A stretch of 64,000 nt of DNA from NCBI GenBank assembly GCA_958295855.1, contig OY282383.1:4072481-4136480 (forward strand), read 5' to 3'. Each line of letters begins with the position of its first letter. Position 1 is the stretch's first letter. Shown here in pieces: positions 51,777 through 59,682 of the stretch. This DNA is from an uncultured Poribacteria bacterium (lineage in GTDB: Bacteria; Poribacteria; WGA-4E; WGA-3G). The position numbers and the translations under genes are program-made. The notes under the pieces were generated by a model, which was not told the origin of the DNA, did no database searches, and saw only the letters and a program-made list of their open reading frames with translations.

Positions 51777-53022
51777 GGGCGGTTTTCAGCTATTTCGTCT
51801 GAACAGATTCCGTTTGGCTTTTAAAGCCAAAGCCGTTGAAAGCAAGGCCCTCCTTGCGAGACTCATTGTCGTGGGAATCACGATGCTGGCTGTAGTACTC
51901 AGCAGTCGCGCGCAAGAACCGTCAGTACGCTTTATTGACGGTGATGGGAAGACGCTTGCTGAGGTGCAGGCCTTCCTTCAGGCAGGACAGATTTACCTCC
52001 CAGTTGACACGGTGAAAAAGGTTTTCGATCCGGCGATGACGTATCAATACAACCGGCCAAGAAAACGACTCACCCTGACAATCAAAGGCAAACAACTCCG
52101 TTTACAGACAGGCATGCGGGCGGTTAGCATTGATGCAGGTAAACAGACACACACCCTCTCCACACCCCCGATAGTCGTTGGGCAACGCCCGATGTTGCCC
52201 ATCGCTTTTTTTACGCAAATCCTCCCACATCTCGATGATGTCGAGGTAGTCTACAATTCCAGTTTGAAATGGGTGCGGATAATGTCCAAAACTGCCCGGG
52301 TACCCGCTGAGGAGGATGCTGCGCAAGACTGGGTAGTTATCGTTGACCCGGGACACGGCGGGCCCGACGACCGTGGATGCGAAAGTAGCACTGGGCTCTT
52401 TGAGAAAGATGTTGTCTTCGCACTGGCAAAACAGCTCCAGCGTGTGAGCAGACAACAAGGAATCCAAGTCTATCTCACTCGTGAAGCGGATGTAAAAAAA
52501 ACGCATCTTGAACGCGTTCAACTTGCCAACCGAATTCGACCTCGGAATAGCTCTCATTCATCCCCTGCATCACACCATCAGGGACAACTCTTTCTCAGCT
52601 TACACTGCAATGCATCGTTTTCACCCAATGAGAAAGGCATCCGCATCTACGTCAATAATCCTAACGGGAAACTCCGTTTTCCACGCACTGCCAATTTGAC
52701 ACCCACTGGAAAACCGGTAAAAATCCTCTCTCAAGCCAACTTTCTGAAACAGAGCCAAGAATTTGCGTTCATGCTTCAGAGGGAACTGAATTCGTTAACA
52801 GAGGTGCCGGTAGTCATCACAGAATTACCGCTGGCTGCGTTATCGCAAGCCTACATGCCCGCAGTCCTTTTAGAAATCGGCTATCTATCTAATGTAGAGG
52901 ACTTAGAGAAACTCTCTAACCCTGAGCATGTCGCGGAGATGACGAGGGCAATCGCCCGTGCTATCCAAACGTACACTACCCCTCTTAATCAGCAGGACAG
53001 GACAACAGCAGCTGGGCAATAA
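51757..53022 (+). CDS. N-acetylmuramoyl-L-alanine amidase (Amidase_3)
   Basis: 421 residues from ATG 51757, which overlaps the rplY stop by 20 nt; an earlier in-frame start inside rplY is rejected. Membrane anchor or signal at about 34-53, then a copper-amine-oxidase-N-like domain (YLPVDTVKKVF, 74-150). The zinc amidase part follows: VVIVDPGHGGPDDRG (H), FEKDVVF (E), LFLSLHCNASF (H) and VLLEIGYLSNVEDLEKL (E). Cuts peptidoglycan stems in the periplasm. Confidence 0.92.
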   Translation: MTTRRNKGGFQLFRLNRFRLAFKAKAVESKALLARLIVVGITMLAVVLSSRAQEPSVRFIDGDGKTLAEVQAFLQAGQIYLPVDTVKKVFDPAMTYQYNRPRKRLTLTIKGKQLRLQTGMRAVSIDAGKQTHTLSTPPIVVGQRPMLPIAFFTQILPHLDDVEVVYNSSLKWVRIMSKTARVPAEEDAAQDWVVIVDPGHGGPDDRGCESSTGLFEKDVVFALAKQLQRVSRQQGIQVYLTREADVKKTHLERVQLANRIRPRNSSHSSPASHHQGQLFLSLHCNASFSPNEKGIRIYVNNPNGKLRFPRTANLTPTGKPVKILSQANFLKQSQEFAFMLQRELNSLTEVPVVITELPLAALSQAYMPAVLLEIGYLSNVEDLEKLSNPEHVAEMTRAIARAIQTYTTPLNQQDRTTAAGQ

Positions 53023-53044
53023 AGGAATTTGAGATTAACCTAAT

Positions 53045-53635
53045 ATGGTGAGAAATAATAGCAACGCAGGCTTTTCAAGACTCTTAGTGATATGGGGCAT
53101 AACCTTGATTGGCATTGCAATCGGGCTTGCTGTCACCCTTTTCCTGATCTCCCGGTCGAAGCAGTCGGCGCTTCCGAGCGCACCACCCCCGCTTCCGGCC
53201 GCCGCCAATCTGTCAGATACACCACCGCCACCACAACCGGTAAATCTATTTCTTTTAGATGCGACATCCCTTGCACTCGTCCCCGTTAAAACAGAACGGC
53301 GGCTCTATACAGAGACTACCGAACGCTTGAAACAGGTTGTCAGGGCACTGATTCAGGAAACGCCGCCTACATTCAGAAATCCGATTCCGAGGGGAACATC
53401 ACTCACCGAAGCCTACATTGACAGCCAAAAGATTGCCTATTTGGATTTTTCACGCCATCTCACCGACGGGCATATCGGTGGCACAACAGCCGAACGCTTG
53501 ACTGTCGAGGCGATTCTCAAAACTGTCTTTGACGCGTTCCCCGCTGAAATAAAACAGGTGCAGATTCTAATTGACGGTAAGGCAGTGGAAACACTCGCCG
53601 GGCATCTGCATCTGTCACAACCCCTAAGGCTTTAG
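53045..53635 (+). CDS. GerMN-domain membrane protein
   Basis: 196 residues: N-terminal transmembrane segment (about 12-32), a proline-rich linker (PPPLPAAANLSDTPPPPQP), then a GerMN domain (RLKQVVRALIQETPP, IPRGTSLTEAYIDSQKIAYLDFS, RLTVEAILKTVF). Known from spore-germination GerM and LpqB-type envelope proteins. 22 bp after the amidase gene; a cell-wall function together is likely. Confidence 0.87.
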   Translation: MVRNNSNAGFSRLLVIWGITLIGIAIGLAVTLFLISRSKQSALPSAPPPLPAAANLSDTPPPPQPVNLFLLDATSLALVPVKTERRLYTETTERLKQVVRALIQETPPTFRNPIPRGTSLTEAYIDSQKIAYLDFSRHLTDGHIGGTTAERLTVEAILKTVFDAFPAEIKQVQILIDGKAVETLAGHLHLSQPLRL

Positions 53636-53679
53636 CACTGGGCAGGTTCGGTAACGCTTACCGTAGCTGCGCGCTTAGG

Positions 53680-53710
53680 GTATTAGCCCCTGCAAAGCAG
53701 CGGGTTATAC
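53680..53710. repeat. Palindromic element (GTATTA..CCCCTGC-AAA-GCAG..)
   Basis: Imperfect palindrome of 31 bp just upstream of pth, preceded by GCGCTTAGG. Close relative at 54345-54378 and in-frame relative at 23761-23793. Confidence 0.75.
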
Positions 53711-53729
53711 GATTAGGGAGAAACGCCTT

Positions 53730-54323
53730 GTGAAACTCATTGTCGGGCTCGGCAACCCCGGCCCGCGCTACGAACGCACCAAACACAACCTCGGCTTTCG
53801 CGTGATTGACGCGCTCCACGAAAAAACGAAATCTAGTGGTAGCGAATTGCGCACCCGACGCGCGCGTTCGGATACCACCGTTTCCCTCTGCAAATCGCTC
53901 GTCGTGCAGACCGCGTGGCATGGCATATCCATCATCCTCGCCAAGCCCATGACATATATGAACAACAGCGGGGAAGCCATCGCGGGACTCATCAATCGGT
54001 TTGAGATTCCGCTCATGGAACTCTGTGTTGTCTACGATGATGTTCACTTGGACATCGGCACGATTCGGATACGACAGAAGGGTAGCGACGGCGGCCAGAA
54101 GGGAATGCAGTCTATTATTCATCACTTAGGGACAACGGATTTTCCACGCTTACGCATCGGTATTGGCAAACCTGCCGGAGACTTCGTCGATTATGTCCTC
54201 GCTGAATTTTCGGAAGCCGAAGAAATTGAGATAGGGCATACTATCGAGCGCGCGGTTGATGCCGTTGAAACCTTCGTCAAAGATGACATTCTCACCGCAA
54301 TGAATCGGTTTAACGGTCGATAA
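53730..54323 (+). CDS. pth: Peptidyl-tRNA hydrolase
   Basis: 197 residues, GTG start behind AGGGAGAAAC. IVGLGNPGPRYERTKHNLGFR (catalytic His in TKHN), KPMTYMNNSGEA, DDVHLDIGTIRIR, GSDGGQKGMQSIIHHLGT. Releases peptidyl-tRNAs. Follows rplY at a distance, as often seen (ctc-pth). Confidence 0.95.
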   Translation: MKLIVGLGNPGPRYERTKHNLGFRVIDALHEKTKSSGSELRTRRARSDTTVSLCKSLVVQTAWHGISIILAKPMTYMNNSGEAIAGLINRFEIPLMELCVVYDDVHLDIGTIRIRQKGSDGGQKGMQSIIHHLGTTDFPRLRIGIGKPAGDFVDYVLAEFSEAEEIEIGHTIERAVDAVETFVKDDILTAMNRFNGR

Positions 54324-54344
54324 ACCACAAAAATGGGCGCTTAG

Positions 54345-54378
54345 GGTATTACCCCCTGCAAAGCAGGGGTAACATACC
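54345..54378. repeat. Palindromic element, third copy
   Basis: GGTATTACCCCCTGC-AAA-GCAGGGGTAACATACC, 34 bp, preceded by the same GCGCTTAGG as the copy upstream of pth. Between pth and the D-threonine-aldolase-like gene. Confidence 0.85.
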
Positions 54379-54424
54379 ATACTGCGAAAACCCTGTCCCT
54401 ACAACAGGTGGAAGAGGTAATGAC

Positions 54425-55531
54425 ATGGATGGAAAATATCGCATTCAGAACGTTGCTCAGATACCGAGCCCTTCGCTCGTCGTCTATCTCGCACAAGTTC
54501 AGCAGAATATTGAACGTGCTATCGCTGTTGTGGGGGGTGATGTCTCAAAACTCCGCCCCCACGCGAAAACGCATAAAACGGCAGAGATTATCGCGATGGA
54601 GCGCGATGCTGGCATCCTCAAACACAAATGTGCCACGCTGCGGGAAGCAGAAATGCTGGCGCAGAACGGCATAGAGGATATTTTAATTGCGTATCAGATG
54701 GTAGGCCCTAATATCAACCGTTTTGTTGCGCTACAGCAGAGATGTCCGAATGCCGATTTCAAAGTTATCGTCGACCATTCTGAAGCCGTAACCGCGCTCT
54801 CCTCAGCAGTGGTGAAGCATGGGGTGACGGCTAAAGTCATGCTTGACCTGGATGTTGGGATGCACCGCACCGGTGTGCCTGTCGGCGATGCCGCTGTGGC
54901 CATCTACGCACAGATTGAACAAGCAGACGGATTGCATCCCTGCGGATTGCATGTCTACGATGGGCATATCCACGATGAAGATAGAATCGAGCGACGTGCT
55001 GCGTGCAACCGAAGCCTCGCGCAGGTGGAAGAAATGCAAAATAGGCTCTCTGCCAAAGGGCTTGCTGTACCGTTGATTGTGATGGGGGGTACCCCGACAT
55101 TCCCCATCTATGCCGACACACCGGACGTGGAGGCATCGCCAGGGACATTCATTTTCCATGACTACGGCTACACTACCCGCTACCCGGATCTTGGCTTTAC
55201 ACCTGCAGCACTACTCCTGAGCCGTGTGATTAGTATGCCGGCACCGAACCGTATCACCCTTGATTTAGGCCACAAAGCCATCGCCGCCGATCCAGATGGC
55301 GTGCGAGGCATCATCTTGAACATTGACAAAGCTGAGGTAGCCCAGCAACACGAGGAGCATTGGGCGATTAACATCCCTGAAAGCACATCGATGCACATCG
55401 GACAAGAGGTTTACGTCTGTCCTACGCATGTCTGTCCTTCGGTTGCGTTGCATCCGTTCTACTATGTTATAGATGCAGATAGGTATTGTCGGAAAACGTG
55501 GGAGGTTACTGCACGAAATCGGAACGTTTAG
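54425..55531 (+). CDS. D-threonine aldolase / alanine-racemase N-terminal-fold PLP enzyme
   Basis: 368 residues. PLP-lysine region RPHAKTHKT (residues about 44-52), HTG-rich MLDLDVGMHRTG, VYDGHIHD, and the C-terminal metal-binding type region VYVCPTHVCPSVALH, as in D-threonine aldolases and D-serine dehydratases (metal-PLP). Good RBS (GGAAGAGG). Cleaves or dehydrates a D-beta-hydroxy amino acid. Confidence 0.9.
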   Translation: MDGKYRIQNVAQIPSPSLVVYLAQVQQNIERAIAVVGGDVSKLRPHAKTHKTAEIIAMERDAGILKHKCATLREAEMLAQNGIEDILIAYQMVGPNINRFVALQQRCPNADFKVIVDHSEAVTALSSAVVKHGVTAKVMLDLDVGMHRTGVPVGDAAVAIYAQIEQADGLHPCGLHVYDGHIHDEDRIERRAACNRSLAQVEEMQNRLSAKGLAVPLIVMGGTPTFPIYADTPDVEASPGTFIFHDYGYTTRYPDLGFTPAALLLSRVISMPAPNRITLDLGHKAIAADPDGVRGIILNIDKAEVAQQHEEHWAINIPESTSMHIGQEVYVCPTHVCPSVALHPFYYVIDADRYCRKTWEVTARNRNV

Positions 55532-55542
55532 TGAAGGAAATC

Positions 55543-55607
55543 TGTAGAGAGGGTATGTGTGTCCTCGCGTTGCAACGAACACGCAAACATAGGCAGTACT
55601 CTCTACA
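55543..55607. terminator. Stem-loop between convergent genes
   Basis: TGTAGAGAG (55543-55551) pairs with CTCTCTACA (55599-55607), and weaker pairing lies inside. It sits 12 bp after the D-threonine-aldolase stop and 24 bp before the end of the minus-strand 55631 gene. There is no T-run, so termination is inferred from position only. Confidence 0.35.
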
Positions 55608-55630
55608 AGAAAACAGCACGGCATGCGAAA

Positions 55631-56134
55631 TCAAAGGTAGTCATAACTAGACAGCTTCTGCGCCAGATTCTTTTTCTCACCGCATTTCCCTATTAACACC
55701 TGCGACTTCTTACCGCGAAATTGCACTATGAGCTGTTTTAACCCTTTGGGGCTATTCCACTTAATGCCCCGCCCGTGGAACAGAACCGGGCAGAATTCAG
55801 TTGTCCGAGTCCCTGTCTCTGAGGCAACTTCCTCGGCGAATTTCAGACTGTTTTCCAACTTTTCGACGACATCAGACTCACCGGCTTTGCCGCTTTTGAG
55901 TTCAATTGGCACTGCAACAAGTTTTTTCTCTGTGTTGATGAAGAAGAGGAGTCTGTCACATCGCTTTTCATACCTGCGTCCCCGACATTCAAACTCATTT
56001 TCCACATGTATCACAATTCGATCGGATGGCAGGTCTGTCATGTCTACATTACATCCCTCTCCACTACACGAGTTAATCAGATTATCTGGATTCATTTGTC
56101 TCCGAATGTCGTCGAAAACCTTACTCATATTCAC
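55631..56134 (-). CDS. Small putative PD-(D/E)xK-type nuclease partner of an AAA ATPase
   Basis: 167 residues, GTG 56134 (or ATG 56128) overlapping the ATPase stop at 56121. Family not firmly recognised. Seen: CDRLLFFIN...VAVPIELKSGK, an Asp about 20 residues before ExK (ELK), followed by helices (VVEKLENSLKFAEEVASE), the pattern of many PD-(D/E)xK nucleases. Its overlap and order imply it acts with the AAA ATPase. A structural search is needed to confirm the fold. Confidence 0.6.
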   Translation of the reverse strand: MNMSKVFDDIRRQMNPDNLINSCSGEGCNVDMTDLPSDRIVIHVENEFECRGRRYEKRCDRLLFFINTEKKLVAVPIELKSGKAGESDVVEKLENSLKFAEEVASETGTRTTEFCPVLFHGRGIKWNSPKGLKQLIVQFRGKKSQVLIGKCGEKKNLAQKLSSYDYL

Positions 56135-57581
56135 TGCTCGTCAGACCTCCCGTTTCCTCAAGTTGGTTATGAAGCGCGGCTGAGCGGTTATAGAGATTTT
56201 CTGCCAAATCCTCGTAATCAGCAGGTTCTATTCCATCAAGATTCGTAAATTGGATGGCTTCCACCGGCTCCCCCGTGTGGAATTGCCACGCGCCGACCTC
56301 ATCTGGCAATAACCAACGCTCGGGTTTATTCGTTTTATCCCGCACCACGCCATTTTCCTTGAGGGAACCCTCACGAATGAGGTTCCCGATTTCCTTAAGC
56401 AACCAGTCGCTATGGGTTGTCACAACCACGCGCACTCCCGCGCGCACTAAGCGCCCCAGAGTCGCGGCCATTTCAGTTTGGGCACCGGGATGCAGATGTG
56501 CTTCCGGTTCTTCAATAATCAGTGTATCACCAGGGCGGATGAGGCCTCGGAGAAACAGTACTAAGGGCGCAAGTTCAGATACCATTGACGAGGCTTGGCT
56601 CAGACGCATCTCCGCTTTCACTCCTTGTGGACGGTAGCGGAAGTCAGGGTACCCACTCCGTGAGGGATGCGCGCGTATCTGGCCAGCAAGCACATCAGAT
56701 TCTAGTGCTTCTGCAATGTCCCTCATTGCGTTATTAGGTATTTTGTCTTCCTCGTAAAGGATGATGTGTTGCATAAATTCCGAGATCACGCCTGACAGAG
56801 TCGGAACCTCTGGGAAGCGTTCCACGCCTACCCGGGTGGCGCGCTGCACGAGAGAACTCACTATCACCCGGTGGCTCTGCATGATGCCGCTTCGAGCTGC
56901 AGGCAGGTAATACAGGTTTCTCTCTAACCAATCTACCGCACTGGGCAAAATGAGCAAGGCCCCGGATATTGACCGCCCTTCAGGGGTAAAGATCATGTCC
57001 GCATTGGCTGACGCATCAAGGACAATCTCTGATTCGGAAACCCTCGCCTTCATGTTCCAGCATTCTTGATTTCCTTCATTGACTTTCAGCGACACTGTCA
57101 GTTCATTATGCTGTTCCCCAGTTAACCGCATCAATGCCGAAATGGAATTCAGATCGAAGCAATTTTTGAGTTCATCCTGTACCTTGTGTTTGAAACGTTC
57201 TGAGACAAAATTCTGCAAACGGGCGCGCACCGGCTGGGGCAAGTCCGAAAATTTGAACGTTTCGCCTTTTGTATTTAGTTTCTTGAAGAATGCCCGAATT
57301 TCCCTGTGGACTTCTGGCGGAACCTCCGAAGGGGAATGTCGCAGGTCATAAGTGATTTTACCGCGCAAATTTTTAAGAAAGGGAATGGGAAATCCTGCGA
57401 AACCATCAAAAGCCCTGTGCAACGCATAGACCAGCGTGGAAAAATAGGTCTTGCCGGTGTTGCTCGGACCGACGAACACCGTCAGTGGGCGCAGATCTAT
57501 GGTGGCTTCTGCAATCGGACCAAAGTTCCTGACTGCGATGTCGACGTTTGGGTACTGCTGTGTATCTGTGATTTTTCTCAT
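56121..57581 (-). CDS. AAA-family (AAA_15/21, SMC-like) ATPase
   Basis: About 486 residues; the second ATG (57581) is better spaced from AGGAG than the first (57587). Walker A FVGPSNTGKTYF near residue 36, a coiled or helical middle, signature LSQASSMVSELAPL, Walker B DTLIIEEPEAHLHPGAQ and an H-loop VVVTTHSDWLL. Known in OLD-, Septu- and PARIS-type defence ATPases. No TOPRIM is seen; the nuclease would be the adjacent small gene. Confidence 0.87.
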   Translation of the reverse strand: MRKITDTQQYPNVDIAVRNFGPIAEATIDLRPLTVFVGPSNTGKTYFSTLVYALHRAFDGFAGFPIPFLKNLRGKITYDLRHSPSEVPPEVHREIRAFFKKLNTKGETFKFSDLPQPVRARLQNFVSERFKHKVQDELKNCFDLNSISALMRLTGEQHNELTVSLKVNEGNQECWNMKARVSESEIVLDASANADMIFTPEGRSISGALLILPSAVDWLERNLYYLPAARSGIMQSHRVIVSSLVQRATRVGVERFPEVPTLSGVISEFMQHIILYEEDKIPNNAMRDIAEALESDVLAGQIRAHPSRSGYPDFRYRPQGVKAEMRLSQASSMVSELAPLVLFLRGLIRPGDTLIIEEPEAHLHPGAQTEMAATLGRLVRAGVRVVVTTHSDWLLKEIGNLIREGSLKENGVVRDKTNKPERWLLPDEVGAWQFHTGEPVEAIQFTNLDGIEPADYEDLAENLYNRSAALHNQLEETGGLTSSEYE

Positions 57582-57702
57582 CGTCATTTCTCCTAACTCG
57601 CCCTGCTATCGGTAATGATAAGTTCAGACTGAAGTTAAAACAATTATATAATACAAAATGCGAATTTACAACGAAAATTTTATAAATGGCGGAATATACC
57701 AC

Positions 57703-59655
57703 TCACGGCCAGGGAAAAAACGGTGCCGGTACGTTCGCACCCCAACTAATAAGCGTCCACACAACCGCCATGCTAAATTCTCCGAAGACCATGCCTAAGA
57801 AGAAAGGCCGAAGCCGCTGATACTGCCGAATGCCGCTGTAACGCAAGAGCGGTGTTTTAATACCCCACGCAATTAGAACCGGAAACCAGAACACGATAAG
57901 TGTCCACGAAGCCGATAATGCATACCCAAGCGGGTGCAGGGGCCACCACCAATATAACATTCTCAAGATGACCAAGGCAGTAGTCACCAGCGCGCCGATG
58001 CCGAAAAAGAGCCCGCCTGTCGCGCGAAGATCTGCCCCCAGCCCCTCCATTGCCGGCACATTGTCCTGAAATGCCCAAAGTGGATTCCCACGATACGTAT
58101 AACTATACATGTAGTTCGCACCATGGGTATAGGGAAGCCACAGGTGGATAACAGCCGCACATAAGAACGCAAGCGTACTGCCTAACACAAATACCCCCAA
58201 CAGCGACCGGTAGGACATGCCGAGCCTGTCCCTAATTTTTAAGCTGTCTAGGAAGCCTGTTAGGATTAATCCGCGCTGGTCGCGGGTGAAGATGGCATCA
58301 AGGAGGGACAGCACGGTGAGGCTTTGCGCGCCCAGCGTCGTTTTGCTGGCAATTAACTGATAGAGGTCGAGTGGCCGGAACGATGTCTCTGTCATGAGCA
58401 AGCCGCCTTCGGCGGTGCTACGCGCCATCACCACAGCAACAATGCAGACATAAACCAGTATCTCAAACGCCGCAAAGTCTAAACGCAGCCCTGCTGTATA
58501 ACACCAACCTATCGCGAGCAGTAAACTGACGATGAACCCCCAAACTGCCGTGCGGTAGGGTAGAAGCTCCTCCGCATCAGCGGCTTTGTTTGCAGTAAAG
58601 GCGCGGCGAAACACGCCTCGGAAATGCGGAAACCCCACATAGATAAACGAAATTACCAGTACAATATAAGCTCCAGCAACCTGGTAGCCGAGGTAAAGCC
58701 GAGTTGGGTAGAGCGGCATCCCACTGACCCGTAAACCGAACATCGCGGCAACAACATCTTGAAGCCGTGTGAGCAGGAAAAAGAACCATAGGCTGAAAAG
58801 CAGTTGCGTGGGCAGCAGATAAAAAAAACCCACCGCCGCGAAGGAGAGAAAAATTGGGGTATACGCAATAGCGTTGAATGGCTGCTCTGTGAGATATTGA
58901 TTGAGCAGATACCGCAACGACAGGCTCGGGAGCTGCGGCCAGATTTCATGCAGCCCATTTAACGTAAAGATGAACGCGGGCAGTGCAAACCCAAGCCACA
59001 TGAGCCGGTGTCGCAAAAAACCGCGTCCCTCGTGTACGAACTCAAGCGGGAGGGAGACTAAGGGAAACGCCAACTTCTCGTTTTCAATCCACTGTTTTCG
59101 CACAATCGCCGATAAGCAGAGGAACGCGCTAAACACCAAAAAGACTAGCACACCCCATACGCACAGGGGCTCCGCCCACGCCCGCCAGGGGAGCGCATCG
59201 CCTGTTGGCAGCCCCTCATAAAAACTGATAGCAATAGGGGCCTGTCCTTTTTGCTCTGGGGAAAACGGAATCAACCACGGCTTGATATGTGGAAAAAAGA
59301 GGGTGTCCCAACTGTTCGTTTCGTTGGCAAAATAGTTCACCGCGATGAGTGCCGGAATCAATTTCTCCATGACACCGCGCGACGAAATCATGGATGCAAC
59401 GAGCATCATGCAGTAAATGCACATCAATTCGCGCGGCGACAATCCAAACCGGTGGTTCAGCTTTTGGAGCACCCTATTGCCGAGCACTAAAAAGAAAAAC
59501 AGCCCGATGACAGCAGGCGGCAGCTGTAAAAACCCGATTTGGATATAGGTAATCACCAACTCTGCATAAGAGACGATGCAACAGATAGCAATCACAAAAC
59601 AGATACCGAGCAGGAGGGAACGCCCTGAGATACGATTTTCTGTCGTGGGAAGCAA
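57703..59655 (-). CDS. Polytopic membrane protein, DUF6785/DUF6784-like
   Basis: 650 residues with a TTG start (AGAGGA upstream), about 14 hydrophobic segments. Paralogue of the 40487 gene: ENEKLAFPLVSLPLEF, LGAQSLTVLSLLDAIFTRD, WWPLHPLGYALSASW, LRYSGIRQYQRLRPFFLG. Transporter-like, function unknown. Unusual setting: 27 bp after the DUF499 ATPase gene and upstream of the AAA/nuclease pair, on the same strand. Confidence 0.7.
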   Translation of the reverse strand: MLPTTENRISGRSLLLGICFVIAICCIVSYAELVITYIQIGFLQLPPAVIGLFFFLVLGNRVLQKLNHRFGLSPRELMCIYCMMLVASMISSRGVMEKLIPALIAVNYFANETNSWDTLFFPHIKPWLIPFSPEQKGQAPIAISFYEGLPTGDALPWRAWAEPLCVWGVLVFLVFSAFLCLSAIVRKQWIENEKLAFPLVSLPLEFVHEGRGFLRHRLMWLGFALPAFIFTLNGLHEIWPQLPSLSLRYLLNQYLTEQPFNAIAYTPIFLSFAAVGFFYLLPTQLLFSLWFFFLLTRLQDVVAAMFGLRVSGMPLYPTRLYLGYQVAGAYIVLVISFIYVGFPHFRGVFRRAFTANKAADAEELLPYRTAVWGFIVSLLLAIGWCYTAGLRLDFAAFEILVYVCIVAVVMARSTAEGGLLMTETSFRPLDLYQLIASKTTLGAQSLTVLSLLDAIFTRDQRGLILTGFLDSLKIRDRLGMSYRSLLGVFVLGSTLAFLCAAVIHLWLPYTHGANYMYSYTYRGNPLWAFQDNVPAMEGLGADLRATGGLFFGIGALVTTALVILRMLYWWWPLHPLGYALSASWTLIVFWFPVLIAWGIKTPLLRYSGIRQYQRLRPFFLGMVFGEFSMAVVWTLISWGANVPAPFFPWP

Positions 59656-59682
59656 TGTGTATTGTCCTCTGTTGATTTGGTA

